In this document: in pieces, positions 44,721-56,618 of the stretch
Numbering within the stretch: the first letter of the stretch is position 1
Layout: every line of letters starts with the position of its first letter
Notes under the pieces: generated by a model
The model's database searches: none
What the model was told of the DNA's origin: nothing
Seen by the model: only the letters and a program-made list of their open reading frames with translations
Origin: Cliona cf. orientalis
Lineage: Eukaryota > Porifera > Demospongiae > Clionaida > Clionaidae
Reading direction: 5' to 3'
DNA length: 64,000 nt
Assembly: GCA_963930775.1 (NCBI GenBank)
Contig: OZ005689.1
Coordinates: forward strand, 36,038,694 to 36,102,693
Made by a program: the position numbers and the translations under genes

Positions 44721-47700
44721 TGGCAGACTCGCACGCTAAAAAGGATGAATAGAGCCATAACTCTTCAACGAATGCTTTATAGCAAAATCCCAAAGTTGAA
44801 AACCTTTGGAGATCAGCGTGAAGTTGGCTGGTATGTAGGGTAAACTTTATATGCAGTCAGTAGACTGGTAACACACAAACAGACAGACAAACAGACTACC
44901 GTAACGCTCGTGCGCATGCGCCGAACGTTAATTATCAACTCAGTATGGCTGTGAGTACAAGGGCAGATAGTGAACTTTGCAGTACTTCAGTTTCTAATGA
45001 AAAACTGTTGATTAAAGTAAGATGATAATACAATAACTGTTATTTTGGCCAGCAAGTCACGAGCCTACATTTTGTCGATATTGTATATACTAGTTGTGTA
45101 TATGAGCAGAAGCACATGGCGTGCATGCATTGAATAGACACTCTTGATAGGCATGGCTATGGTAGCCTAGAAAGGGCACTATTTGTGAAACTTGTGGAGT
45201 GTATCACTCACTTTGAATCAGTTTTCACCAAATTCGCTGGATTTAATTGTTGTGCTTACAAGTGGCTCAGGTGCCCAGATCTCAAAATAATATTTTGTGA
45301 TTTTTGCGTTCACCACGACAACAATGACAACACAACTGATTACTTTATACCTTGCACATGCATGCAGGGTAATAATGCAAGTAGTGTTTCTGACTATCAG
45401 TCGTACTTTTTGCAAGGTAAGGCAATTAAAGGAGGTTGAAAGACTCCCTTATGGTTCCATGTGATTAAGTTTCGGGGGCATATACATAGATGCATGAGTA
45501 AGAGTCTATCCTACGTTGTGTAGAATTAAGCCTTGTGCCTGGGTATGTGGCTAATCACTACACTATTCTTGTGTATTGGCTGTCTGTGAAGTTAGCGATT
45601 CAGTCAATAGTACATACAGTAGATCACCCATTGTTCAAATAACTCTTTAAAAGAAGCACTATATTTATTGATAAGGTTTTTATACATACTCTCTTTGTGA
45701 TATTTGTATTCCCCCAACCACAACCTGGGTAATAATAATATGAATAATATGCTATGCATAATGCTGAGCTGAATCCACCCACGCAGTCATTATTGAATGC
45801 AATATTAATTTAGATAATTAATAGTTAGTTAATACAACAAAAAATATTTTCAGAGTGATAATTTTCTTATATCCTTACCTGGAGGGCATAAAAGATGCTC
45901 TCTGCTACAGGTTTAGAAGGCTCACGATTGATTAGAATTGTAGTGCCGTATGCACAAACGAGGGTGGCCTTAGAGATGCATTCTTGAGCAAACGCCACGA
46001 AGCGCCACACATTTCAAGAGGCCTGCTCAACAGAGCCTCCAGCTATGCAAGAGGAAAGGTCTGTTGTTTGTCATAACCTGGTAGTAAATTCGATGTTCAA
46101 GCAGAGTGAGAACATCGCCATTACACGGTGAGTTCAAGCAGCTGCTCTTGGCCTGCAGTGAGGGGTATGGTCTACGCCATAGGTTCAAAGTTCGGTGCTG
46201 CTTTCATCTGCACATGCACACTGTACTAACTGGCAAACTTGATTGTACTGAGCATGCTGTTAATTAATAGCTCATGCATATTATTAGCCACATGATTGTG
46301 AAATCAAACCATAGCTATAATCAAATATATTAAGTCTAGATTCCTGAGAATGAAATATTCATGTCTATTTGCCCTAGATGTGTTGTTTTATAGAGTTACA
46401 ATGTTACAAAAATTTAATTATGACTAAAACCATTTGACTATCACAATTGTTATCTTATAGATATGGTAGGAGCAAAGTTGTTTCATTTCTTGAAGAGTAC
46501 CTTAATACTAAAAGTGATTCAGAGCCACGACCAGAAACAGGTGAGCATATTATGCAATATTCACATATGCAAATTAGTTCTTGAGCAGATAGGGTTGATA
46601 TTGGAAACTTGCATATAGAGAAATAATTGACAGCTGCAGTAATGAAACATGCTATTGTAATGGAACATGACAACTGCCTGTCAACATAAAATTGTCAAGA
46701 CCATAGCAGTAATGAGTCATTATCATGCTGTATGGAGGGTAATTTTTTGTGGGGTGCTAAGTCAGAGAATTATTTTTGTAATTTTAAAATTTGTGACACT
46801 AACCAGTCCAGAGGCATGGCACTGCATAAGTGATGATGTTGTCAATACACTCTCGATCCCTCTTGCGATCTTCTTTATTAATACTAAGTTATATCTTCAG
46901 AGACTTGCCATGGACAAACAGCTTGAGATAGAAAAATATTAGTGTCGAAGACGCCATCAGCTGGATGACAGTAGCACTCTTACTTGCTAATACTGGAAAG
47001 TGTCACTATTTGCCTCAATTCCACGATATTTTTGGCCACACCCATCATCATGGACTTGCATATCATAATAGGCTTTAATTTTCATGGGTGGAAACATTTT
47101 GTGACTGTCAAATCAATCACGAAATCCACGAAAATTACCTGCCAAACGGTATTGTACCAAAGAATCGAGAGCAGCCAGTACCCAAATCTACATGTAATAT
47201 TAGGTAATATCATAATGTCCTGGGTGAGCGCCCGTGCATATTCCATAATAATTCTCAATTTTTCATTAGCCTTCACTATGTTAGTTCTTACCCAATACTA
47301 GGAGCATACATTGCGCCAATAATTTTAATTTATTATTATTATCAGTGCGCAAAATCAATGGGTGGAGTCAGTATACAATTGTGATCGCGATAGTAACTAA
47401 ATCTCGATAGACACAAGGCACTCGTAAGTATAGGAATTACTTACACTAAATTGGTTACTTAGAGCTGTTGGTGATGCCTTGATAGGGACACAAGGTACTC
47501 GTTGTTTCATTTAAGTCTCCACCCAGCTGTTGGTGATGCATAAGGTTGATGCATGGCCGAGCTAACTGTCGGCTACGCATGTAGCTATGTTCAGTTGAAT
47601 ATGATTGATACGATACTAGGCAATCAATAAGGGGTGAACCATAGTAGGATATAATATTATTTTGACCGCTGGCTCACATGAATATAAAAAGCCTGGACAT

Positions 47701-49503
47701 AGTCATGGCCGAACCATTACAATAACAAACTGTTTTAATTATAAGTCTGAATCAATGTAGGCAAGTAATATATATAATTCAGCTTTGTACAGTATAACAC
47801 ACATTAAAATTAAGTTTATCATGTGAGATGTAAATTTATGAAGTACTGATTTATACATGTATGTTTTATATCACAATCATGGGATAATATGGCTAATATG
47901 GCTATTATGCATGAGTTATTTACAATAAGCTCACATGCTCAGTGAAAATTAATCTAAACAGTATAATCTCCCTAGTTGTATATCAACCGTTAGCACAGTG
48001 CGCATGCAGCAGTACAATTTTTGACATTATTGCATAAACCACACCCCTCAATGCAGGTCAACAGTAGCTGCTTGAACTCACCACTGCAATGGCAATGTTT
48101 GCGCAGAGCGAAAACGTTGAATCTACCCTACCACCAGACCATGACAAAGAACAGACCTCGTCTCTCGTGTCACTCAAGGGTCATGCCAGGCCACTCTATT
48201 CGCGCTATTCATTTGAAAATGTACCTCTATGGCCACACTTGTTTGTGCACACGGCACTGCAATTGTGACCAATCATGGGCCTTCTGAACTTGTAGCAGAG
48301 CGCATCAGATTCTTTTATGCCCTCCAGAAAAGGACTCTGACTATATAAAGTATTATACCATAGTGTACTGGGAAAGCGCCCACTCCCGCATGTAGCACAT
48401 TTCAAGGGATCAATGTAACAGTTTCTAAACTAACATGGAAATTATATCCTGGGTAAGCACCCATGCGGGCCAAAATCATAAATAATGTTTAAGCGCTCAT
48501 GGGCAATTACCTGCGACACTACAGTAGTACAACAATTTTGATCATTATAAAATCATATCCATAGATGTTCACCCTCCCCTAACTGACAATGAGATGAGGA
48601 TTCTCAAAATACTGCTGGCGGAGTACTTGGACCAACTAAATGAAAATGGTGTTAGCCTCGACCTGGCTCTATCTGGAGCATTGGTACTACCGAAACAGAG
48701 AGTAGTTGAAGGTTTGCACCTAATCGGACAAGTCAGCATGGCAAAGATTCTTGGCAATAAGCAAGGTAAGTTGTCACCCTCCATGACAAAACTATGCACT
48801 GGATATCAATCTGACAGGCCAAAATAGTTGCCTAAGGTGATATCATTTTTCATCGTTTTGTATGGATCGATAGGGAATCATTGCTATACAAAAAAATCAG
48901 TTTCATAGCTCCTAGAATACTATACTTACTGATTTATGACTTAGCCAACATTGACCGTCCATGATACGGCCATAGTTGCGGTCAGGCAAGCACAGCAGCT
49001 GCAAAGTCTCCAGCCACTTACTTATTTGATTTTGTGTACTAACGATCTATAGATATGCTTATCTTCTCATTCTTCTCCATCGAAATGCCAGCTGCCGCTC
49101 TCTTTCAACGTTTTGGCATTGACTTAGTGTACGTAGCCATGTACTTTGCCTAAACAATGAGTATACTGACTTTCACGTTAGCAATATTTCATCACACTTG
49201 CTACAATTTTTCACAGACGATCTGGGTACATTTAGCTCATCTCTTCATGACTGTACACTTCAAATTTATTGGAGCAATAGTTGAAAAGGTTGTAATTGGT
49301 AATGGTGGCCTTATTAAAATTGATTGTGCAGTATGGTTGGTTTTGTCATGGAAAATCATAATTAATAAATAATTATCTCATTAGTTGGTGATAGGGATAT
49401 TAAATTTTTACGTTGGCACACTGGACTCTTTAAAACACTCGCTATGTATGAGCCAAGGGTGTAGAAGTCTCCCTCAACTTTTTGAGAGAAAAATTAATAA
49501 TAA
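44721..49503. other. Mostly non-coding region with a few exon-like fragments
   Basis: Two stretches look exon-like. 46461-46540 (YGRSKVVSFLEEYLNTKSDS) is bordered by AG and GTGAGC. 48564-48764 (NEMRILKILLAEYLDQLNEN, then VVEGLHLIGQVSMAKILGNK) is bordered by ATAG and GTAAGT. Neither matches a family I know, and no full gene could be assembled. A fragment of the TAACCCTCGGCGC MITE lies inverted at about 44870-44936. The rest shows only short frames. Confidence 0.35.
46096..46190. repeat. Inverted relative of 48020-48115
   Basis: About 95 bp around GGTGAGTTCAAGCAGCTGCT match, in reverse complement, the stretch around 48062-48080, and the similarity extends on both sides. Both contain a GTGAGT donor-like site at the same place. 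Confidence 0.6.
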
Positions 49504-49544
49504 TTGTATAAGGCCGTGGCTAGAGTGCTGACACCGGCACTCGA

Positions 49545-49725
49545 ACATAAGGATTAAAGAGCCGGCAACTAAGCCGACCAAAATACTTAGAAAAGTTTCA
49601 AAAGTAGGGAAAAAAATTCCTAGATCTAGCGGGATTCAAACCCATGATCACTGCTCCACTAGCCCAGGCCCCAGTCCGTTCAGCCACTCTGCTCGCCGCT
49701 GCTGGCTACCGTTTTATGCCAAATT
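49545..49725 (-). repeat. tRNA-derived SINE-like segment, copy 2
   Basis: On the minus strand it shows TGGCTGAACGG (A-box position), GGGTTTGAATCCCGC (B-box position), then AATTTTTTTCCC and TTTTCTAAGTATTTTGGT. It aligns along its whole length with 30088-30270. Confidence 0.7.
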
Positions 49726-49744
49726 TATACATCTTGCCTCTATA

Positions 49745-49862
49745 ATACTAACCCCTCGTCAACTATCGATTACCGAAATCCAAACCCCTCAAGCTTGTCA
49801 ACAACCGATCACCGAAATCCAAACCCCTCATCAACAACTGATTACCGAAACCCAACCCCCCG
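49745..49862. repeat. Tandem repeat, three units of about 40-50 bp
   Basis: The phrase ATTACCGAAATCCAAACCCC, preceded by TCAACxAxxG, recurs three times with small changes inside the hAT-type MITE. Confidence 0.7.
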
Positions 49863-49968
49863 CTAGCCTACTAGTCTCACTTGTAATTAGATCCCATGAG
49901 CTATGCCAGCTCTTTAAGCCTTATATTTGGGTGCCGGTGCTGGTACTCTAGCCACAGCGATTGTATAA

Positions 49969-51716
49969 TGAGGTTGTATGGTTCTTTAACTTAAAAGGCT
50001 GGGTCCAGTTAGCTACCATTTAACACAAAGAAATTCATATACCGTAGAATCCCGCGATTACTTCCCCCTCCCCCCCCCTCTTTGTGCATGCTAGCTTTGG
50101 GCAAAAATGGGGAGGGGGCTTATTCACAGGATCCTTACATTTCTGTGTGACGACTATTACCGACGGTCGAATACCACATGGGCGCACGATCTCTGTACTT
50201 TCTCTGGCTGTTTGATGGGCAAAACTCAAGAAGAATGAAAGTAAGGCATAATATGACACAAATAGCTGGTTTAATAGCTGTAGCAATGGTTTCTATTGGC
50301 CTATGGACTCTAAATATCTACATTTTACTATTAGGGATGGAGGGCTTATATGCAAGACAAAAACTATCTTTGCAGAGCTTGAGCTAAGAATGCAGGGGGG
50401 CTTATGTGCGATGGTGGCGTAATTGTAATACACAGAAGTAAAATTAATGCGTTCAATTACATAATGAAGACACGTGGAGAAATCATTGCACGTGAAAATT
50501 AATGTGTATGCACGTATTAGTAACTATGCTTTCGCATTGCGACCTCCAAACTTGGAGCGGTTTGTTATTCTACACCACATTGCTTCTCTCTGTGTTGCTG
50601 GGCCCCTGGGTGTTCCATTGAGGGTAAGTTGTAGGTAAGCATGATGCTTGTAATATCAAGCGTGAACCTAGTTTACATGTCATGGCACGTGACTAAAACT
50701 ATCTACCGATGGGTTGGCGAATGTCCATGCAAAACAGCTGATGTTCAAAGTGTAACAGTGAAGCTGGTTAAAGAAAGCCATGCAAGAACAGTTGCTGGTC
50801 TACCTATATAGATCTTTTCACTTCACAATGTGGGAGAGCAAATATTGCCACCGACCGGCATTGACAAACTCAATAGAATTTCCTAGTTTCATCTGATATT
50901 CGAGTGCTGACATCTGACTCAGGGATTGTTTGAAGGCCCAGTTTACATGGTGGTTATGATCTAACGGTGCTACCAAAATACACACAAGATGTTACTGCAT
51001 TAACGAGTAGTGTGAAAGCTTCGACGCAAGTGCACTGAGCAATAATATTATTACGTGCCCAATATCTACCAGAAGTTGCTCACATGGATCCTAGCCCTTG
51101 CACGGTTAGCCAGAGAGTGTAGAAGCCATTGCCATCTCTTATCCATCAAAAGTTCACCAGGGAGCGAGAAAGGTGGCCATGCATGACCAGCAAATGATAC
51201 CAGAAGTCTTGAATGAAGCGTTTTCAGCGAAAGCCACATGGTAAAACATAGACCTGGAAACACTACAAAGAACCCTATGACACCTTATTTTCAATGTATA
51301 AACAAGGTAGGCAGCTGATTTTGTGGTAACAGATGGACAGACAGAAAGAATGACTACCCTAATGCTACGGCTTACGGTGCATGCGCTGAGGATTAATAAG
51401 AGATACGTTCATTATTAAGGAGTAATAATTGCATATAGTAGTATGTGGGGGCATGGCATTCTGAGGTATGCATAATCACTTAAAGTTGTCAGAAACAAAT
51501 ATCATATTATATTATAATATATTAGGTGCATTTCGCTTACGAGTGCATATTTACTGATAGGTTCATGCGTTTTTTTGCTGTCCTATATATTCATGTTCTC
51601 TTCGGTTCATTTCACCTATAGGCACATTTGTGCAGCTGCCTATGTATCTGTTGACCTCAATACCTGCTTGCTTACTGCCTACAATGCTAGGGCATGGTTC
51701 CAGCCTTTTTGAGTTA
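49969..51716. other. Non-coding region
   Basis: No supported gene. A possible MITE starts at about 50041 (CCGTAGAATCCCGCGATTAC) but its other end is unclear. A piece of the TAACCCTCGGCGC MITE family lies inverted at about 51330-51410. Confidence 0.4.
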
Positions 51717-51948
51717 TCGTATTTCTTCTAAAATTTCGGCCCTTCTAATTATTCGACGCCCTTTACCGAATGATTGAAAATAGTCTCTAATTTTCAGCAA
51801 AGGTCATCACGCGTATAATATTATGCTATAAACAGGAATAGAATGCACACGCAGACAGAATGTTGAATGTTGAATATTAACCTCTAAAAATTCGGCAAAG
51901 CTAAAGCAATATTACTATTTTCATGCTGAATTTTTAGAAGAAATACGG
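51717..51948. mobile_element. Short MITE, 232 bp
   Basis: The left end TCGTATTTCTTCTAAAATTT and inverted right end (AATTTTTAGAAGAAATACGG) are flanked by TA on both sides (51715-51716, 51949-51950). Confidence 0.8.
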
Positions 51949-51950
51949 TA

Positions 51951-53234
51951 GTTTAACTTTAATGCGATGGCTATAGTTGATTCTAAAGCAGTGAGCATCA
52001 TTTCAAGTAAGTTAAAATGCATGCAGCAATGTGCAGCACAACCAATTATGTGATTGATCAAGTAAATGGCCATGATTCTTAAATATGCTCACACATAATA
52101 TATTATGTGCATACACACTTAGATGAAGGTATTTTTAGTTATGCGCATCTCGCTGTTACGTGCACCTCGCTATTATGCGCTCGTTTTCTTCTTGTGGACG
52201 GGAACATATAATATAATGGTATGTTTAAAGCCTACTGCATGGGTGGATCAAAGTGCCATGCATACACCATAAAGCTGACCAAAGTGAGGGTAATATTTGT
52301 ATTACCCAGGATGTGGTTAGGGCCATGCAAGTATTGCCCAGGCACTCTTGTACCATGAGCTTTACCATTGAAGCTATGTTTTAAGCAATAACTATGTACG
52401 TATGAATACATTAGATGGGTGTTATTGATGTTTTTGGCTGTGTTGACTAGCATTTTAATCGCTAGATTTATAAGAGGACTCACACTCCAGCTATCCTACT
52501 GCAGCCACCACACATGTACGCCGTACATATTAGTGATCAGAGCTAGCTCGTACAATCTGGATCTCGACCACACACTACAAAACAATTATACAAAGTCCAG
52601 CACGGCTGATACTACCTATTTCAGCTGTGCACACTCACCATATACAGCTCTACAGGACATGCAAGCTATTCTTTTTCAAATTTGTTTACCATAGAGAAGC
52701 AAAAATAAGTAACAAAAGGCCAGAGTTTCAGACAAGGAATTGCTGCTGATGATCCTTATCACTGTAGGAACCAAGAATCAAGAATTAAGCTAGGTAGAAG
52801 CATCGCTGCTACTAGCATACAAAAGTACTGCCAGCTATGCAGCTGGCTAGATAGGACATACATTCAAATGGTATGACGTTATATGGTTGTCATGGATCTT
52901 ACAAATTAAGTATTATTCCCTTACATGATTCCTCTGATATTAAGTGTTCCTGTTATATATTCCATTCCTGGTTGCCTCACTGTTCAGCACTACTGTAAGT
53001 ACCCTAAGCTAGATGAGCTGGTCACCCTAATCCTATCTTCATAATCCTGGAATCATATGCATAACTGCAACAAAAACTATTGACTCAAATTTTGCCACCT
53101 GACTATACCACACTTTGTCAGATAGATTCAACAACAAAATTAAAAGTAGTTTCACTGTTCAATAAACTCAGGCAATGGTTACTATAGAACTATGCTAGCT
53201 AAAATGTGAGTATGTCACACAAACAATCAGCTAG
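51951..53234. other. Non-coding region
   Basis: Only short frames without recognisable content between the small MITE and the pogo element. Confidence 0.4.
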
Positions 53235-54784
53235 TAGAGTAAGTCAGCAAAGGTCGGACAACGTGAATAATCGGACGGTGCTCCAGAGCGAGGTCGAAGG
53301 CATCCAGTCACTTCAAGGGTATCAGGGGTTAGTATGACTAGTCAGTAACTAGCACAAGAGCAGAAGAGTCTCACCTCCTCTCAGGGTAGTTTCTAGCCAG
53401 CTTTGAATCAGTAGTCCGAATTTCATGGAATATCGGCCAGATTCAACCAAACTACGGTCGGCCTCTCTCTCGGCGCGATGCCACCGACTCTCTTCGAGTC
53501 AATTCCACGCAGACATAGGCCGGACCCTCCAGCAGCCAAGTCATGACTTATGAGCCCCACCCACTAACACTTCCGGGACGGTACCTCAATGAAACAACTA
53601 ATTTTCGATCTAAATATTCGGACGTATTGCGCATGCGTATTGGCTTCAATCTGTAATACACATTAATTGATTTCGACCTAGTAAAGCTGATTGGAGCTAG
53701 CGCTTTCGTAGTCATCGAGTCTAAGCTGTGCTACCGCAAGATTTATACTGAATTTCGTCGCATTCGATTCTTCTGGCAGCAGATCTACAGCCCAATCAAG
53801 CTGGTAAGTATAGCAATCATAATTCTGTGGTGTTCTGTGCTAATGCTGACGTTGTTTGTTCTTTTTTACTCAAGATCAACAGACATGCTTAAGTTTCCTT
53901 CACTAAGTCAAAGGACTTATTGCACATCAAAAGCTGCAAAACCCTGGACACGGCCAACTGCTGATGATTGTATTCGCCCAGCAAAGTATAGGGAGACTTA
54001 TGATGACGAGTCCATGAGGGCACTGACTGCTACAGAGAAGGGGCTGAGCATCCGTAGAGCAGCCAGAGAATACAACATACCAAAATCAACCTTTGGTGAT
54101 AGGGTATCTGGGAAAATTCTTCCTGGTGCCAAACCAGGTCGAAAGCCATACTTAACTCCAAATGATGAGGATGAGTTGGTGAAGTTTCTTCTAAATTGTG
54201 CAGCTATTGGCTATGGACGTAGCAGAAAGGAAGTTATTGCAATGGTTCAAGGGATTCTGGAGACACAAGGTTTAGACAGACCCCTTACCTGTGGGTGGTG
54301 GAATGGTTTTAAGGCAAGATACCCTCAACTCAGTCTACGCCAAGCATCATTGCTGTCGTACTCGCGTGCCGTTGCCAGCGACAGAGACGTCATTGACCGG
54401 TATATTGATCTGCTTGAGGAGACACTAGAAAAGAATAATCTTAATGATAAACCCGCCCAAATCTTTAATTGTGATGAAACTGGGATGCCACTCAATCCAA
54501 AAGCAAGCAAAATTATTTCACAAAGAGGGGATAAGAATCCAGCTGCTATTGGAGGTAATACCAAAACACAGATCACGGTTTTAGCGTGTGTAAGTGCAAG
54601 TGGTAATGCTATGCCCCCGATGGTAGTATGGGGTCGCAAAGTATTGAATTATCAGCTGACCATTGGAGAAGTTCCTGGAACTTTCTATGGATTATCGGAT
54701 AATGGCTGGATGACAGCTGAACTCTTTGACACTTCAACCCATCATTACACAAGTAAGTGCTCTCTCTCTCTCTCTCTCTTAATA

Positions 54785-55661
54785 CAGTGAAACTTCTGAA
54801 CAGCGGACACTCTTGTCCATTGTTGAGAGGTCATCCCAGGATATCTCGACCGCTCTTTGTCTGGGTGCCAGCCCCTTCATAAGATAGGAAGGGTCTGGTA
54901 CACTTTCGCATCAACGATTTATTCTGCTTAGTCAGCAAAAGTAGCTCTAATGGTGTGACTATAAATTCGGAAGTGCTGATTAAATAGACAGGGCTTCATG
55001 GGGGGTTGAGTTTGAAATGGCTACTATCGTATGAATGCTATTGAACAATACTTGCAGGCTCAATCAAGAACGGAAATGCTCGCCCGCTACTATTCTTATC
55101 CACTAAATGCGAGGACCAGGCCCACGCTGACGGTGTAGCTAGTCTCGTACTTCCCCCGGCCTGGGTATGAGTACAGTCTACATGTAAAAAAAACAAAAAA
55201 AAACTAACTTCTAGACGAAGTGCTTGGCCCTCAAAATGTACAGAGGCGATTTGATTTTCCTATCTGTTGCACTCAAATTATTGGTATTGGTATGGGTATG
55301 GCTATGAAATGCACTCACTTATGCAAGTGTACGTCACAGTACGTATGGATGACGCTTTCACACTTAATCGTGAATCGTCGCCCTACGGTACCTGTGGGGT
55401 ATGAAAAACAAGTTGGCAATGCTAAGTGTACCAGACCCTTCCTCCTTCTTGTGAAGGGGCTGGCACCCAGACTAGTCCGCTCTCGGGTTTAATATTTTGT
55501 ACAGATTGCTATCCTTTGACATGGGGGCACGCTGGTTGTCCGATATCCGGAGTAGAGAAGTATACTGGTTCCAAATGTACTATTTCCATAGGAAGAGCAA
55601 TCAGGGAACATGGAATTTTTCCACTGTCCGCTTCTCAGAATCTCTTATTAAAGGTTCACTG
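54785..55661. mobile_element. Tigger-like MITE nested in the pogo element, 877 bp
   Basis: The ends CAGTGAAACTTCTGAACAGC and the inverted ...TTAAAGGTTCACTG are flanked by TA (54783-54784, 55662-55663). It lies in the intron after the transposase exon. Confidence 0.7.
54858..55474. mobile_element. Second nested MITE with ~42-bp inverted ends
   Basis: CTGGGTGCCAGCCCCTTCAT, continuing AAGGGTCTGGTACAC (about 54860-54904), pairs with the inverted GTGTACCAGACCCTTCCTCC...GGCACCCAGAC (about 55426-55470). It is therefore a MITE within the 54785-55661 MITE within the pogo element. Exact outer bases and target duplication are uncertain. Confidence 0.65.
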
Positions 55662-56618
55662 TATAATTTGGGTTGCCACCCTAGGAATTTTGTTCATACA
55701 TGCCCTACTTAAAACTTTGGCATGCATTAGGTGTCTGCCCACTGGAGAAAAATCCTGAAATGTATGTAAATACTGCATGTGCACAGGATTAAATAATGTT
55801 ACAATATTATTCTTTAGGAAAGAACAAAACCTCTCAAATGCTGGGTTCTGGAGCTGGAAAAATCCATAAATCTAGTGCTCAGAAGCAAGAGGGAAAAAAT
55901 GATGCATACAGCACTCGAGCTCGAAGTGCAAGAAGAGCAAAAACCACAACAACTATAGGTACAAAATAATTAAAAAGTTGAGTTGCAACCTTGAATTGTT
56001 TGGTTATCCCAGAATCTAGATGTGAACAATCAGTATGTGATCATCAAAGCTCTATAAATTGGGTGGAGTGTGAGCTATGTGGCCGATGGTACCACTTAGT
56101 GTGTGTGGGACTAACAGCAAAGGAGGCCAAAAGTGTAAAACTTCATTTTATTTGTAAAGACTGTAATATATGAGGCAACTTGGACCTGAAAGTATTTGCA
56201 ATAATGTGTATGTAGGTACAATGTATTATGTCCGACTATATGGCTGCAAATGTAGTTCATTGATTGTTTCGTCACTTCCCGAATTTTAGTGGGCGGGGCT
56301 CGTAAGTCATAGCTTGGCTGCTGGAGGGTCCGGCCTATGTCTGCGTGGAATTGACTCGAGGAGAGTCGGTGGCATCGCGCCGAGAGAGAGGCCGACCGTA
56401 GTTTGGTTGAATCTGGCCGATATTCCATGAAATTCGGACTACTGATTCAAAGCTGGCTAGAAACTACCCTGAGAGGAGGTGAGACTCTTCTGCTCTTGTG
56501 CTAGTTACTGACTAGTCATACTAACCCCTGATACCCTTGAAGTGACCGGATGCCTTCGACCTCGCTCTGGAGCACCGTCCGATTATTCACGTTGTCCGAC
56601 CTTTGCTGACTTACTCTA

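Larger units (their letters stand above)
49504..49968. mobile_element. hAT-type MITE with 8-bp target duplication
   Basis: TTGTATAA flanks the unit on both sides (49504-49511 and 49961-49968). The ends (49512 on, with GTGGCTAGAGTGCTGACACC; and its inverted relative finishing at 49960) pair over about 55 bases. The 8-bp duplication indicates a hAT-mobilised element. Inside are the second tRNA-derived segment and a three-unit tandem repeat. Confidence 0.88.
53875..56173 (+). pseudogene. Pogo-like transposase gene with C-terminal PHD finger, internally deleted
   Basis: A 5' untranslated exon ends at 53803 (GTAAGT) and the coding exon is 53875-54752, ATG at 53885. A psq-type HTH (LSIRRAAREYNIPKSTFGDR) is followed by a CENP-B-type HTH (LTCGWWNGFKARYPQLSLR). 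DDE_1 begins with IFNCDETGMPLNPKASK and ITVLACVSASGNAMPPMVVW. After AELFD the frame jumps to THHYT and a donor, whereas the 12.7-kb copy continues through LLDGHSSHY, so the segment with the second and third catalytic acids is missing. An exon at 55818-55958 (basic, STRARSARRAK) and the last exon (56013-56173) join in phase. The last encodes a C4HC3 PHD finger (WVECELCGRWYHLVCVGL). Confidence 0.8.
53237..56616 (+). mobile_element. Pogo-like element with ~340-bp inverted ends
   Basis: The long inverted ends (about 53237-53577 and 56276-56616) are near-identical, starting GAGTAAGTCAGCAAAGGTCG, and are flanked by TA (53235-53236, 56617-56618). The unit holds a spliced pogo transposase gene ending in a PHD finger, with at least two MITEs nested in its middle. 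The close match of the two ends suggests fairly recent movement. Confidence 0.92.
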
